This document shows, in pieces, positions 44,958 through 53,392 of a DNA stretch of 64,000 bases. The position numbers were made by a program, and so were the translations under genes. A model generated the notes under the pieces. That model was not told the DNA's origin and made no database searches. It was given only the letters and a program-made list of their open reading frames with translations. The DNA comes from Synoicihabitans lomoniglobus (GTDB lineage: Bacteria > Verrucomicrobiota > Verrucomicrobiia > Opitutales > Opitutaceae), in NCBI RefSeq assembly GCF_029023725.1, contig NZ_CP119075.1, positions 5,575,501 through 5,639,500 on the forward strand. Direction: 5' to 3'. Each line of letters begins with the position of its first letter. The first letter of the stretch is position 1.

Positions 44958-45620
44958 ATGCATTTTTGGAAACGGGTCGGTTTTCTTATCGCGGTGGGAA
45001 TCGGTTTGGGCGCCTTGCAGGGCGAGCCGCGCAACGCGAAATGGGAGCAGGAGATATCCGCCATCGAGCAGCGCGAAGCGGAAACCCCGCCGCCGGCGAA
45101 CGGCATCGTGTTCACCGGCAGTTCCAGCATTCGGTTGTGGAAAACCTTGGCGGAGGATTTTCCGCACCACCCGGTCGTCAATCGGGGATTCGGGGGCTCC
45201 CAGATTTCGGATCTGATTGGTTATTTCGACCGCGTGGTGGTGCCGACGCATCCGCGTCAGGTTGTGGTCTATTCCGGCACCAACGATATCAGTGGCGGGG
45301 AATCCGCCGAGCAGGTCCTGGCTGACTGGGCGACGTTGTGTGGCATGATCGAGGTGGCCTTGCCCGGCACCAAGATCGCCTTGATTGCGGCGGCCCCGAA
45401 TCCCGCCCGATGGTCGCAACGAGCGGAACAGTCCCGCTTCAACGCGCTCGCCGCCGCCTACTGTGCGCGCAACGGCTACGATTTCATCGATGTCTGGACG
45501 CCGATGCTGGGCGCAGACGGCACGCCCTCGCGTGACATCTACGTCGACGACAAGCTCCACATGAACGCGGCCGGCTACGTGATGTGGCGTGCGATCGTGG
45601 CGCCGTATTTGATCGATTGA
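44958..45620 (+). CDS. SGNH/GDSL-family hydrolase, secreted
   Basis: 220 residues from the ATG at 44958. A signal peptide (MHFWKRVGFLIAVGIGLGALQG) precedes the SGNH domain. Block I is GIVFTGSSSIRLWKTL (catalytic Ser), followed by VNRGFGGSQISDLIGYFDR (Gly) and VVYSGTNDISGG (Asn). The Asp-His pair is in VDDKLHMNAAGY. Enzymes of this type deacylate sugars, lipids or peptidoglycan; the substrate is unknown. It is convergent with the next gene. Confidence 0.88.
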   Translation: MHFWKRVGFLIAVGIGLGALQGEPRNAKWEQEISAIEQREAETPPPANGIVFTGSSSIRLWKTLAEDFPHHPVVNRGFGGSQISDLIGYFDRVVVPTHPRQVVVYSGTNDISGGESAEQVLADWATLCGMIEVALPGTKIALIAAAPNPARWSQRAEQSRFNALAAAYCARNGYDFIDVWTPMLGADGTPSRDIYVDDKLHMNAAGYVMWRAIVAPYLID

Positions 45621-45632
45621 TACGAACGGACG

Positions 45633-46337
45633 TTAGTTCCAGGACGAGCCCCAGTTGGTTTCGACGTCGAGAATCTCGATTTGTTCGGGGTTGGAGGCGT
45701 CGAGGGTGATTTCGATGCCGCGGGTGCGTCGACGAAACGCGCTGCCGACGCTTTCATAGTAACTGTAGTAGCCGCTGCCGGTCACGCGATAGCGACCCGA
45801 CCAGCCGGGCACGGGCTTGGGCGCGCTGAGTTCGAGATCGACGTCGGTCACGGTGGCGTAGCCGGAGCCGATTTTGATACTGTAGCGCAGGTGGCGGCGC
45901 GCGGCCGCGTCGGCTTTTTCGGCGATGGCCGCTTCGAGCGCGGCTTGGCGGCTGGCCACGGCGGAGGCGGACGTGTCGTATTTGTCCGGCGCGGCGACCG
46001 GGGCTTTGGGGGCGGGAGCGGGCGGGCGCTTCCGTTCGGGATTGCGGGGATATTCGGCGGCGCGGGAAGCGATGGCGTCGGTTATCGCTTCGGGGAAGAG
46101 CGACACGGGATAGGGGCGCAGGCGGTGGTCCTCGAGGACGTAAACGAGATTCGCGTCGCGGTTGAACCCGTTGATATTGGCGTTCTTGAGCACGCGGCCA
46201 TTGGACAGGGTAATCCGGACGTAGCGGAGACCAATGGGGACCATGTCGGCCGATGCCATGACGGTTGAAACCAACAGGATCAGCGCGAGCAGGAGGCGAT
46301 TGCGCGCCGCGTGGGGGTGTGGGGGCCGCGCGTTCAT
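45633..46337 (-). CDS. Secreted protein of unknown function
   Basis: 234 residues. A signal peptide at about 14-30 (LLLALILLVSTVMASA) is followed by a small beta module (IGLRYVRITLSNGRVLKNANINGF), a Pro/Ala-rich linker, a helical stretch and a beta-rich C-terminus (GSGYATVTDVDLELSAPKPVP). The TLSNGRVLKNANI pattern resembles short Tudor/SH3-like segments in other secreted proteins of this group, with no known activity. Confidence 0.6.
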   Translation of the reverse strand: MNARPPHPHAARNRLLLALILLVSTVMASADMVPIGLRYVRITLSNGRVLKNANINGFNRDANLVYVLEDHRLRPYPVSLFPEAITDAIASRAAEYPRNPERKRPPAPAPKAPVAAPDKYDTSASAVASRQAALEAAIAEKADAAARRHLRYSIKIGSGYATVTDVDLELSAPKPVPGWSGRYRVTGSGYYSYYESVGSAFRRRTRGIEITLDASNPEQIEILDVETNWGSSWN

Positions 46338-46442
46338 CAGGGTTGGGACCCTGAAACACGCGAAGGAGTTCCGCGAGCGGATTCAGGATCGAAGCTAGAC
46401 CCGCCGGGAGTTGGCGGGCATGTAAGTGGACCCAGTTACCCC

Positions 46443-48266
46443 ATGCATCCGCTCCTCATCGCTTTACTCGCGGGCGTCGGCTTCGTCGTCGCCTACCACA
46501 CCTACGGCCGTTGGCTCGGCGGAAAGATCTTTAAGTTGTCGGCCAACGCGATCTGTCCGTCGCGCCGTATGGCGGATGGCAACGACTACGTGGAGACGAA
46601 CACCGGCGTGGTTTTTGGGCATCACTTCGCGTCGATCGCGGGCACGGGTCCGATCGTCGGTCCGGCGGTGGCGATCATGTGGGGCTGGTTGCCGGCCTTG
46701 TTGTGGGTGATCTTCGGTTCGATCTTCATCGGCGCGGTGCACGACCTCGGCGCGCTGGTGGTGTCGTTGCGCAACAACGGTCAGACGGTCGGCGACATCG
46801 CGGGCCGCGTGCTCAATCGGCGGGTGCGGCTGTTGTTTTTGTGCGTATTGTTTTTGGCGCTGACGATCGTGCTCGCGATCTTTGGTTTGGTGATCGCGAC
46901 GGTGTTTCGCATGTTCCCGAGTGCGATCGTGCCTTGTCTCATTCAGATCCCGATCGCGGTGGGAATCGGCGCGTGGCTCAACCGCCACGGCAAGAGTCTG
47001 AAGTTGGCGTCGGTGATCGCGTTGGGCGTGATGTATCTGACGGTGATTTACGGCGACGTGGGCTTTTTGCACACGCTCAACTCGGCGATGGCGGAGTGGT
47101 CGCTGATCAGCTGGGTGCTGTTGCTGTTGATCTATTCCTACGTGGCCTCGGTGCTGCCGGTGTGGGCGCTGTTGCAACCGCGCGATTACATCAACGCGTT
47201 GCAACTCATCTCGGTGTTGGGACTGCTCGTGGTCGGCGTGGTCGCGGCATCGTTTTTCGGTGGCGCGGGTGAGGCCGGTCCGGTGTTTGCGATGGCGGCA
47301 CCAGCGATCAACGCCAACCCGGTGGGCGCGCCGGCGATGTTTCCATTTTTGTTCATCACCATCGCGTGCGGCGCGATTAGCGGGTTCCATTGCCTCGTCT
47401 CCTCGGGCACGAGCAGCAAACAGCTCAAGACCGAGCCCGACGCGCGTTTTGTCGGTTACGGAGCGATGCTGACCGAAGGGTTTCTGGCGACGCTTGTGAT
47501 CCTCGCTTGTGCGGCGGGCGTGGGGCTGGGCGTGAAAGGGCCGGGCGGCGAAACGTTGGTTGGCGCGGCGGCGTGGACGCATCACTACGGCGTGTGGAGC
47601 GCCGGGCTGGGTCCGGCTTTGGGCGCGTTTGTAGGCGGCTCGGCGAATTTCCTGCAGGCGCTCGGAATTTCCGGGGCGGTCGCCATCGCGTTAATGGGGG
47701 TGTTCGTCGCATCGTTTGCGGCGACCACGCTCGACACGGCGTGCCGCTTGCAACGCTACATCGTGCAGGAGCTCGCCAACACGGTGGCTCCAAAAGCAGT
47801 CGGCGGTTTCGATGCGCTCGGGTGGTTGCGGGGGAAGCACGGCGCGACGGTGTTTGCGGTGGGCACGGCGTTGCTCATGGCCGCAACGCCGCCGTCGGGG
47901 CAGTCATGGTCGCTCGCCGCGGCGGGTCGCGGCGGCCTGATGCTGTGGCCGATTTTTGGGGCGACCAACCAGTTGCTCGGCGGGCTGTCGTTTCTCGTCA
48001 TCGCGTTTTACCTGTGGCGTCGATCCGTGCCGATCTGGTTCCTGGTGGGGCCGATGATTCTCATGCTGATCCTGCCGGCGTGGGCGATGACGTTGCAGGC
48101 GTTTGTGGGGGAGAGCAGTTGGTGGGCGCAGGAGAACTGGCTGCTCGTGGCGGTGGCGGTGATCACGATGGCCTTGGAGGTCTGGATGGTGATCGAAGCG
48201 ATCAAATTGTTCCCCCGCGTCAAAGGTGTGATCGAGACGGGCGCGGTGGAGCCGGTGACGACGTAG
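46443..48266 (+). CDS. cstA: Carbon starvation protein CstA (peptide/pyruvate transporter family)
   Basis: 607 residues from the ATG at 46443, with about 16-18 TM helices. CstA signatures are GNDYVETNTGVVFGHHFASIAGTGPIVGPAVA near the start, IVGPAVAIMWGWLPALLWV, and AISGFHCLVSSGTSSKQL, then FAATTLDTACRLQRYI. Family members import peptides or pyruvate, often under LytS/LytTR-type control. A LytS-LytTR pair is encoded 13 kb away (61.2-63.1 kb), but a regulatory link is only speculation. No neighbouring yjiX-like small gene was seen. Confidence 0.95.
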   Translation: MHPLLIALLAGVGFVVAYHTYGRWLGGKIFKLSANAICPSRRMADGNDYVETNTGVVFGHHFASIAGTGPIVGPAVAIMWGWLPALLWVIFGSIFIGAVHDLGALVVSLRNNGQTVGDIAGRVLNRRVRLLFLCVLFLALTIVLAIFGLVIATVFRMFPSAIVPCLIQIPIAVGIGAWLNRHGKSLKLASVIALGVMYLTVIYGDVGFLHTLNSAMAEWSLISWVLLLLIYSYVASVLPVWALLQPRDYINALQLISVLGLLVVGVVAASFFGGAGEAGPVFAMAAPAINANPVGAPAMFPFLFITIACGAISGFHCLVSSGTSSKQLKTEPDARFVGYGAMLTEGFLATLVILACAAGVGLGVKGPGGETLVGAAAWTHHYGVWSAGLGPALGAFVGGSANFLQALGISGAVAIALMGVFVASFAATTLDTACRLQRYIVQELANTVAPKAVGGFDALGWLRGKHGATVFAVGTALLMAATPPSGQSWSLAAAGRGGLMLWPIFGATNQLLGGLSFLVIAFYLWRRSVPIWFLVGPMILMLILPAWAMTLQAFVGESSWWAQENWLLVAVAVITMALEVWMVIEAIKLFPRVKGVIETGAVEPVTT

Positions 48267-48369
48267 GCACGCCGCCTTCGAAGAATTCGCGGGCAGAGTG
48301 AATTTTCCTGTAACCGGACGCGTCCCAGCGGGGTGATAGAGGTAACTGAATACTCCAACCCGCGTTACA

Positions 48370-48762
48370 ATGAATACTCGCCAAACTCTCCGTGGTGTCG
48401 CCGTCGCGACCGCCTGGGTGCTGCTCGTCTCGGGCTGCGCCGTGATTAACTCCCATCAGGATTCGCACTTCTCGGGCAACCGAGTTTCGACGGAAACCTT
48501 GAACAAAGTCCAACCCGGCGTGACCACCGAATCCTGGCTCGTCGCCACATTGGGCGAACCGTCGCGCAAGGACCAAGTCGATCCCGGCACCAAGATCCTG
48601 CGCTACACGTCCAAACACGTGACCCGTATCGACACCGAGCTGTTGCTCGTGCTCGACACCAGTTCCCGCAAGGAAGACATCACAACGGTGTTTTTCGAAA
48701 TCCAAGACGGCGTGCTGAGCCGTTACTGGTCGGAAAACGAAAAGTCATCGCACCGCGGCTGA
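48370..48762 (+). CDS. Small lipoprotein (BamE/SmpA-like fold)
   Basis: 130 residues with a lipobox: hydrophobic h-region VAVATAWVLLVSGCAV, Cys at about 23. The mature part has FSGNRVSTETLNKVQPGVTTESWLVATLGEPSRKDQ, the L..V.PG.T...V...LG.P pattern shared by SmpA/OmlA-type domains. It is likely outer-membrane or periplasm anchored. The role is unknown. Confidence 0.72.
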   Translation: MNTRQTLRGVAVATAWVLLVSGCAVINSHQDSHFSGNRVSTETLNKVQPGVTTESWLVATLGEPSRKDQVDPGTKILRYTSKHVTRIDTELLLVLDTSSRKEDITTVFFEIQDGVLSRYWSENEKSSHRG

Positions 48763-48977
48763 CGACGCCCCTCCCCAGTATCGATGTAGCACGCGCTCGC
48801 GCGGGATTGAACGCGGCGCCTTGGTGAATTCGGCGCTAAGAGGCAGTGTGATCGCGCGCAAGCGCAGCTCCTCCATGGGGAGAGTCTCACTGGCGGCGTT
48901 TTGTGATCTCTCCGCGATCGAGGTCGCACCGGTTCGTTCGTTGATCCGGCTCGATTTTTGGGCGCTGGTCTCACAAC

Positions 48978-50090
48978 ATGCTCGGCATGTCTTCCGCCCC
49001 ATCCGCGAGTCACCCCGTCGTGTTGCTGGTGGGCACGGTCAAGGGCCTGTTTCTCTTTTACGGTGATGAGTCCCGCCAAGCGTGGCGGTTGAGCGGACCA
49101 CATTTTCCGGCTCACGAAGTCTTCAGTGTGTGCGCCGATCCGGCGCGAGATCGCATTCTCATGGGCACGGAAGAATGGGGGCGCGGACCGACCATTCGCA
49201 TCTCCGAGGATCGTGGTGAAACGTGGCGCGAGGTCGCCCGAGATCCGAAGTTTGCGGAAGCCGCCGAGGCCAAGCTCAAGCACATTTGGCAAATCGTGCC
49301 CGGGCACCCCGACCGGCCGGGCACGTGGTATGCGGGCGTCGATGACGCGGCGTTGTTTGTGAGTCGTGATGACGGCGAGACCTGGGACGAACTGACGGGT
49401 CTCACGGCGCATCCGACGCGACCGCGCTGGACCCCGGGATTTGGCGGACTGTGTCTGCATTCGGTGGTGGTCGATCCGACGAACCCGGATCGCTTGTGGG
49501 TCGGGATTTCATCGGTGGGAGTTTTCCGGAGCGTGGATGCGGGCGAGTCGTGGGAGATGTGCAACCACGGCCTGCCGAACGTGGCGCCGGAGTTTATCAA
49601 AGATCCCGACATGGGACGCTGCGTGCACAAACTCGCGCTTGATCCGGTGCAGCCGGGCGCACTCGTATTGCAGTATCATTTCGGCGTCTACAAATCGTCC
49701 GACGGGGCGGATTCGTGGACGAAAATTTCCGACGGACTGCCGCACGACTTCGGCTTTCCGCTCGCTGTGACCGCCCGCGATTTGTTCGTGGTGCCGTTGG
49801 TGAACGACCATTTTCGCATCGTGCCGGATGGCGTGTTCAAGGTCTGGCGTTCGCGCGATCGCGGACGCGTGTGGCAGGCGATGGTGAAGGGCCTGCCGCC
49901 CAAGGATTGTTACGTCGGCGTGCTGCGCGACGCGATGGCGGCGGATGCGCTTTCGCCATCGGGCGTGTATCTGGGCACGACCGGCGGCGAAGTGTTTTAC
50001 TCGCGCGACGACGGCGAAAACTGGACGCAGCTACCCGCGCGGCTGCCGCGCATCACGACTATAAAAGTCGGCCGATTTTCCAGCGGGTGA
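48978..50090 (+). CDS. BNR/sortilin-like beta-propeller protein
   Basis: 370 residues; an internal ATG at 48990 is an equally good start. At least four Asp-box-like turns (SEDRGETWREV, SRDDGETWDEL, SVDAGESWEM, SSDGADSWTKI, SRDDGENWTQL) mark a propeller of the glycosyl-hydrolase/sortilin type. It lacks a signal peptide, so it appears cytoplasmic. Catalytic residues of true sialidases were not identified. Its role is unknown. Confidence 0.8.
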   Translation: MLGMSSAPSASHPVVLLVGTVKGLFLFYGDESRQAWRLSGPHFPAHEVFSVCADPARDRILMGTEEWGRGPTIRISEDRGETWREVARDPKFAEAAEAKLKHIWQIVPGHPDRPGTWYAGVDDAALFVSRDDGETWDELTGLTAHPTRPRWTPGFGGLCLHSVVVDPTNPDRLWVGISSVGVFRSVDAGESWEMCNHGLPNVAPEFIKDPDMGRCVHKLALDPVQPGALVLQYHFGVYKSSDGADSWTKISDGLPHDFGFPLAVTARDLFVVPLVNDHFRIVPDGVFKVWRSRDRGRVWQAMVKGLPPKDCYVGVLRDAMAADALSPSGVYLGTTGGEVFYSRDDGENWTQLPARLPRITTIKVGRFSSG

Positions 50091-50154
50091 AACCGTCGTT
50101 GCAGCGCCGTCCACGCGTTGCAGGATTTAGCCAACTTCAACCCCGCTTCGAACC

Positions 50155-51318
50155 ATGGCATTTTGGGATAAACTAAAAGGTGAGCTGATCGACATCGTCG
50201 AATGGCTCGACGACTCCAACAACACCCTCGTTCATCGTTTCGAACGTTACGGTAACGAGATTAAATACGGGGCCAAGTTGGTGGTGCGCGAAGGGCAGGC
50301 CGCGATATTTGTCAACGAAGGCAAACTGGCCGATGTGTTCACTCCCGGCACCTACACCCTCGAGACCAAGAACGTCCCGATTCTGTCGACACTCAAAGGC
50401 TGGGTCCACGGCTTCGAGAGCCCCTTCAAAGCGGAAGTCTATTTCGTCAGCACCCGCCGTTTCGTGGATCAAAAATGGGGCACCAAAAATCCCATCACGT
50501 TGCGCGACGCCGAGTTTGGGCCGGTGCGCCTTCGGGCGTTTGGCACCTATGGCGTGCGCGTGACCGATCCGGCCGTGTTTTTGCGCGAAATCGTGGGGAC
50601 GGACGGACATTTCACGACCGAGGAAATCGTCGGGCAGTTGCGCAATCTGATCGTGTCGCGGTTTTCCGACGCGATCGGGGAGAGCCGTATTCCGGTTCTC
50701 GACATGGCGGCCAACTACGACGAGCTCGGCGAATTTGTGGGCAAGAAAATCAGCCCCGATTTCACGACCTACGGCTTGGAAGTCGTGACGCTGATGGTGG
50801 AGAATATTTCCCTGCCGCCGGCCGTCGAGGAGGCCCTCGATAAGCGCTCCAGCATGGGCATTCTCGGAAACCTCGATCAATACACCAAATTTCAAGCCGC
50901 CACCGCGATGGAGAAAGCCGCCGAGAATTCCGCCGGAGGAGGCGCGGCCGAAGGCATGGGCCTCGGCATGGGCTTCGCCATGGCGGGCCAGATGGCGCAC
51001 GCCATGCAACCGTCCGCCGCCGGTGGTTCAGGCGGTGGTCAGGCACCGCCGCCGCCACCGCCGCCCGCATTGACCTTTCACGTGGCCGTCAACGGTCAGA
51101 CCACCGGACCGTTCGACTTGAACACATTGAAATTACAGGCCCAGAGCGGCGCGTTCACGCGTGCTTCCACGGTTTGGCGCGAAGGCCAATCGGGTTGGTT
51201 GCCGGCCGGACAAGTGACTGAACTCAACCCGGTCTTTGCCACCGTGCCGCCTCCGCCGCCCCCACCCCCGCCGGGGGCCACACCACCACCACCACCACCG
51301 CCTCCGCCCTCGGCCTAA
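50155..51318 (+). CDS. SPFH-domain protein with C-terminal GYF_2 domain
   Basis: 387 residues. An SPFH (virion-core-protein-like) domain occupies about 1-245 (MAFWDKLKGELIDIVEWLDDSNNTLVHRF, GQAAIFVNEGKLADVFTPGTYTL). A Gly/Ala/Met-rich helix follows, then a GYF_2/DUF4339 domain at about 303-362 (FHVAVNGQTTGPFDLNTLKLQAQSG) flanked by proline runs (up to nine prolines in a row). SPFH proteins of this type act as scaffolds. A zinc-ribbon membrane protein starts 4 bp after its stop, so the two form an operon. Confidence 0.87.
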   Translation: MAFWDKLKGELIDIVEWLDDSNNTLVHRFERYGNEIKYGAKLVVREGQAAIFVNEGKLADVFTPGTYTLETKNVPILSTLKGWVHGFESPFKAEVYFVSTRRFVDQKWGTKNPITLRDAEFGPVRLRAFGTYGVRVTDPAVFLREIVGTDGHFTTEEIVGQLRNLIVSRFSDAIGESRIPVLDMAANYDELGEFVGKKISPDFTTYGLEVVTLMVENISLPPAVEEALDKRSSMGILGNLDQYTKFQAATAMEKAAENSAGGGAAEGMGLGMGFAMAGQMAHAMQPSAAGGSGGGQAPPPPPPPALTFHVAVNGQTTGPFDLNTLKLQAQSGAFTRASTVWREGQSGWLPAGQVTELNPVFATVPPPPPPPPPGATPPPPPPPPPSA

Positions 51319-51322
51319 CGGC

Positions 51323-52432
51323 ATGGCCGCGGAGAAATCAGCCGAAGTCGGCGCGCACGAATTTGCCTGCGTGCAGTGCGGGGCCGATGTGAGTTACGAG
51401 ATCGGGCTGAGCGCGTTGCAGTGCCCGTATTGCGGCACGCAAAACGAGATTCCGGTCATGGCCGATGCGGTCGGCGAGCAGGATTTTCGGGCCGTGCTTG
51501 CCGCGGGAGAATCGGCCGCCGGCACCTACGACGTGTCGACGGCCAAGTGTGTGAGTTGTGGAGCGGAATCGACACTCGATCCGAATATCAGTCACGACAG
51601 TTGTGCGTTTTGCGGGGTGCCGGTTGAAGCCGAGGCGCAGTCGCGCCGACTCATTCAACCGCAAGCGTTGCTCCCGTTTGCGGTGCCGCGCGACGACGCG
51701 CGCCAGTCATTCAAAGCGTGGTTGGCGAGCCGATGGTTTGCGCCCAACACGTTGAAGCGTATGGGACAGCTCGACGGCGGGTTGCAAGGCGTGTTCCTGC
51801 CGCACTGGACCTACGACACCGATTGCTCGACGTCGTATGTGGGTCAGCGCGGCATCTATTATTGGGTGACCGAGCATTACACGACGACCGACGCCAACGG
51901 GAAGTCTGTGCGCAAGTCGCGACAGGTGCGCAAGACCCGCTGGTATCCGGCGAGTGGCCGGGTGTTGAACCGCTTCGACGACCTCCTCGTCGCCGCGTCG
52001 CATTCGCTGCCAACAAAATATGTGGAGGCGCTGGAGCCCTGGGGACTGCCAGAACTGGTGGCGGCTGATCGCGCCTACATGGCGGGGTTCAAGACGGAGA
52101 GTTACTCGGTCGATCTTGAAAGCGGATTTGCGGCGGCCGAACAACAAATGACCGGGCCCATACAGCAAACGATCCGCGCCGACATCGGCGGCGATACGCA
52201 ACGCATTCTGGATTACCGCGTCACCTACCGGGACATCACCTTCAAGCACATCCTGTTGCCGGTGTGGATCAGCACCTACCGTTTCAAAGAGCGGGTCTTC
52301 CGCATCATGGTCAACGCCCGGACCGGTGAAGTGCAGGGCGAACGCCCCTGGAGCTGGCTGAAAATCACCGTCACCGCGCTGGTCGGCATCGCGCTGGTCG
52401 CAGTGATCGCGTGGGCCGCCAACCAATCGTAG
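51323..52432 (+). CDS. Zinc-ribbon membrane protein, SPFH operon partner
   Basis: 369 residues from the ATG at 51323. Two zinc ribbons at the N-terminus: CVQCG...LQCPYCG (about 16-39) and CVSCG...CAFCG (about 73-98). A middle domain of unknown type (WLASRWFAPNTLKR, LQGVFLPHWTYDTDC) is followed by a C-terminal TM helix at about 349-364 (VTALVGIALVAVIAWAA). Proteins of this layout are often encoded right after YdjI-like SPFH genes. No activity is known. Confidence 0.78.
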   Translation: MAAEKSAEVGAHEFACVQCGADVSYEIGLSALQCPYCGTQNEIPVMADAVGEQDFRAVLAAGESAAGTYDVSTAKCVSCGAESTLDPNISHDSCAFCGVPVEAEAQSRRLIQPQALLPFAVPRDDARQSFKAWLASRWFAPNTLKRMGQLDGGLQGVFLPHWTYDTDCSTSYVGQRGIYYWVTEHYTTTDANGKSVRKSRQVRKTRWYPASGRVLNRFDDLLVAASHSLPTKYVEALEPWGLPELVAADRAYMAGFKTESYSVDLESGFAAAEQQMTGPIQQTIRADIGGDTQRILDYRVTYRDITFKHILLPVWISTYRFKERVFRIMVNARTGEVQGERPWSWLKITVTALVGIALVAVIAWAANQS

Positions 52433-52565
52433 CGCGGCGTAAGTTATTCGTGACCAAAAGTGAAAAAATACCCCAGTAACGACACGACTCCGTCAAATCG
52501 CCCCAACGCAAATGCTGACAATGTGACGACATGCCTCCCCCTCAGAGGCCCCGCTGATGATCTTG
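52433..52565. other. Gene-free junction left of the integron remnant
   Basis: No reading frame is convincing. It carries one arm of a 32-bp inverted repeat (52503-52534) and a short GGGCCTCTGAGGGGG-type hairpin on the minus strand. It marks the left limit of the disturbed region. Confidence 0.5.
52503..52534. repeat. 32-bp inverted repeat, left arm
   Basis: CCCAACGCAAATGCTGACAA plus the next 12 bases (52503-52534) recur exactly, inverted, at 58585-58616. The pair brackets the whole integron and IS region of 6.1 kb. Confidence 0.85.
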
Positions 52566-52706
52566 TCAAGAGTCAAACAATGTCCCCTTTGACTGGCTAT
52601 GTCCCCTTTGACTGGCTCGCATGCCCTTCTCGGCGACGTCCTGCGGTTCGGACGCAAAGCTGGTCGACACGAGCAATGTCAGAATAAACGCGGTGATCTT
52701 CTTCAT
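52566..52706 (-). pseudogene. Truncated fourth integron cassette gene
   Basis: Starts MKKITAFILTLLVSTSFASE, a clear signal peptide, just after an attC site. After about 28 residues the frame runs into tandem GCCAGTCAAAGGGGACATA units and stops at codon 47, so the rest of the gene is lost. It marks where the cassette array was cut off. Confidence 0.6.
52580..52617. repeat. Tandem 19-bp repeat at the cassette truncation point
   Basis: ATGTCCCCTTTGACTGGCT occurs twice head to tail (52580-52598 and 52599-52617). The reverse complement AGCCAGTCAAAGGGGACAT recalls the AAAAGGGACAG/GTCAA sequence before the RAYT gene, so this may be a RAYT-linked element. Confidence 0.6.
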
Positions 52707-52708
52707 TT

Positions 52709-52778
52709 GCCTATCGATTGAGATCAGGCATGGCCGACGGCGAAGCCGTAGGTCATTGCCTGCGTCGATTTGTTAGGA
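52709..52778 (-). other. attC site of cassette 3 (70 bp)
   Basis: Read on the minus strand, R'' TCCTAAC (52778-52772) is followed by imperfectly paired arms (CAGGCAATGACCTACGGC / GCCGTCGGCCATGCCTG) around a TTC loop. The 3' core is GATAGGC (52715-52709), one base off GTTRRRY. The stop codon of the cassette gene lies inside R''. Confidence 0.8.
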
Positions 52779-53240
52779 TTTCTTCTCATAATTGTAGAAT
52801 CCCATCTTAAGTGGTGCCGGTAAGCGAGCGGAGCAGAGCGCATTCAGACTTCGTGAAAAAGGTATCGTGTTGAATTTCCAACTATCGAGTTCGTAATCAA
52901 AATATATCACTGCGAATCCGCTTATCAATCCACGGCCTTTTTCGCGGTATTTCATTTTCACCACAACCGTCGCAAGATCAGGCCCTATCGTAGAATGTAG
53001 CGGAACAAGTTCCTCGATCTGGCGATCGGCTGCCCTAAAGTCCTCATCGAATTGACTGAATGAAACAGCCTCCCGGAACCACATCGAAGACAGCTTATAG
53101 ACGGATTCAGAATCACCATCGTTCACCGCTTGTTTGATGCGGTCGAGCTCCCCTAGAAAGGGGTGCATTCCCAGCTGCGCTGAACTGGAAACTGTGCAAA
53201 CGCTCGAAACAAGAATGAGGATTATCGTCTTAAGTTTCAT
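52773..53240 (-). CDS. Integron cassette gene 3: secreted protein of unknown function
   Basis: 155 residues with a signal peptide (MKLKTIILILVSSVCTVSSSA). The mature part contains LDRIKQAVNDGDSESVYKLSSMWF and a beta-rich end (GFAVIYFDYELDSWKFNTIPF), compatible with an NTF2-like or DUF4019-like fold. No named family is recognised. It starts two bases after its cassette core GTTAGGA, and its stop lies in its own attC, so it has no independent promoter in the cassette. Base composition is markedly more AT-rich than the host. Confidence 0.75.
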   Translation of the reverse strand: MKLKTIILILVSSVCTVSSSAQLGMHPFLGELDRIKQAVNDGDSESVYKLSSMWFREAVSFSQFDEDFRAADRQIEELVPLHSTIGPDLATVVVKMKYREKGRGLISGFAVIYFDYELDSWKFNTIPFSRSLNALCSARLPAPLKMGFYNYEKKS

Positions 53241-53241
53241 T

Positions 53242-53290
53242 TCCTAACGATTCAGCTCAGAGGCGGCGACTTGTCGCCGTTCTCTGAATG
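53242..53290 (-). other. attC site of cassette 2, 3' portion (split by the IS110-family element)
   Basis: On the minus strand: CATTCAGAGAACGGCGAC, loop AA, GTCGCCGCCTCTGAGCTGAA, then TCGTTAGGA. Both stem arms are here. Only the R'' end (GGCCAAC, 55053-55047) is on the other side of the insertion. Joining the two halves gives GGCCAAC-CATTCAG paired with CTGAATCGTTAGG, a normal attC. Confidence 0.75.
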
Positions 53291-53392
53291 CTACTAATAG
53301 GTGAATGAGGCCAAGAAAGCGGTCCCGGCAACGGGAGCGCGAGGGGTTGCGACCTTCCGCGTTTTGGTGTTACCGGGACCACGGAGTTAAGC

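Noticed and set aside
46443..48266. cstA as a target of the LytS/LytTR pair
   Set aside because: Such control is known elsewhere, but no LytTR-type tandem site was seen before the gene and the genes are 13 kb apart, so it is not claimed.
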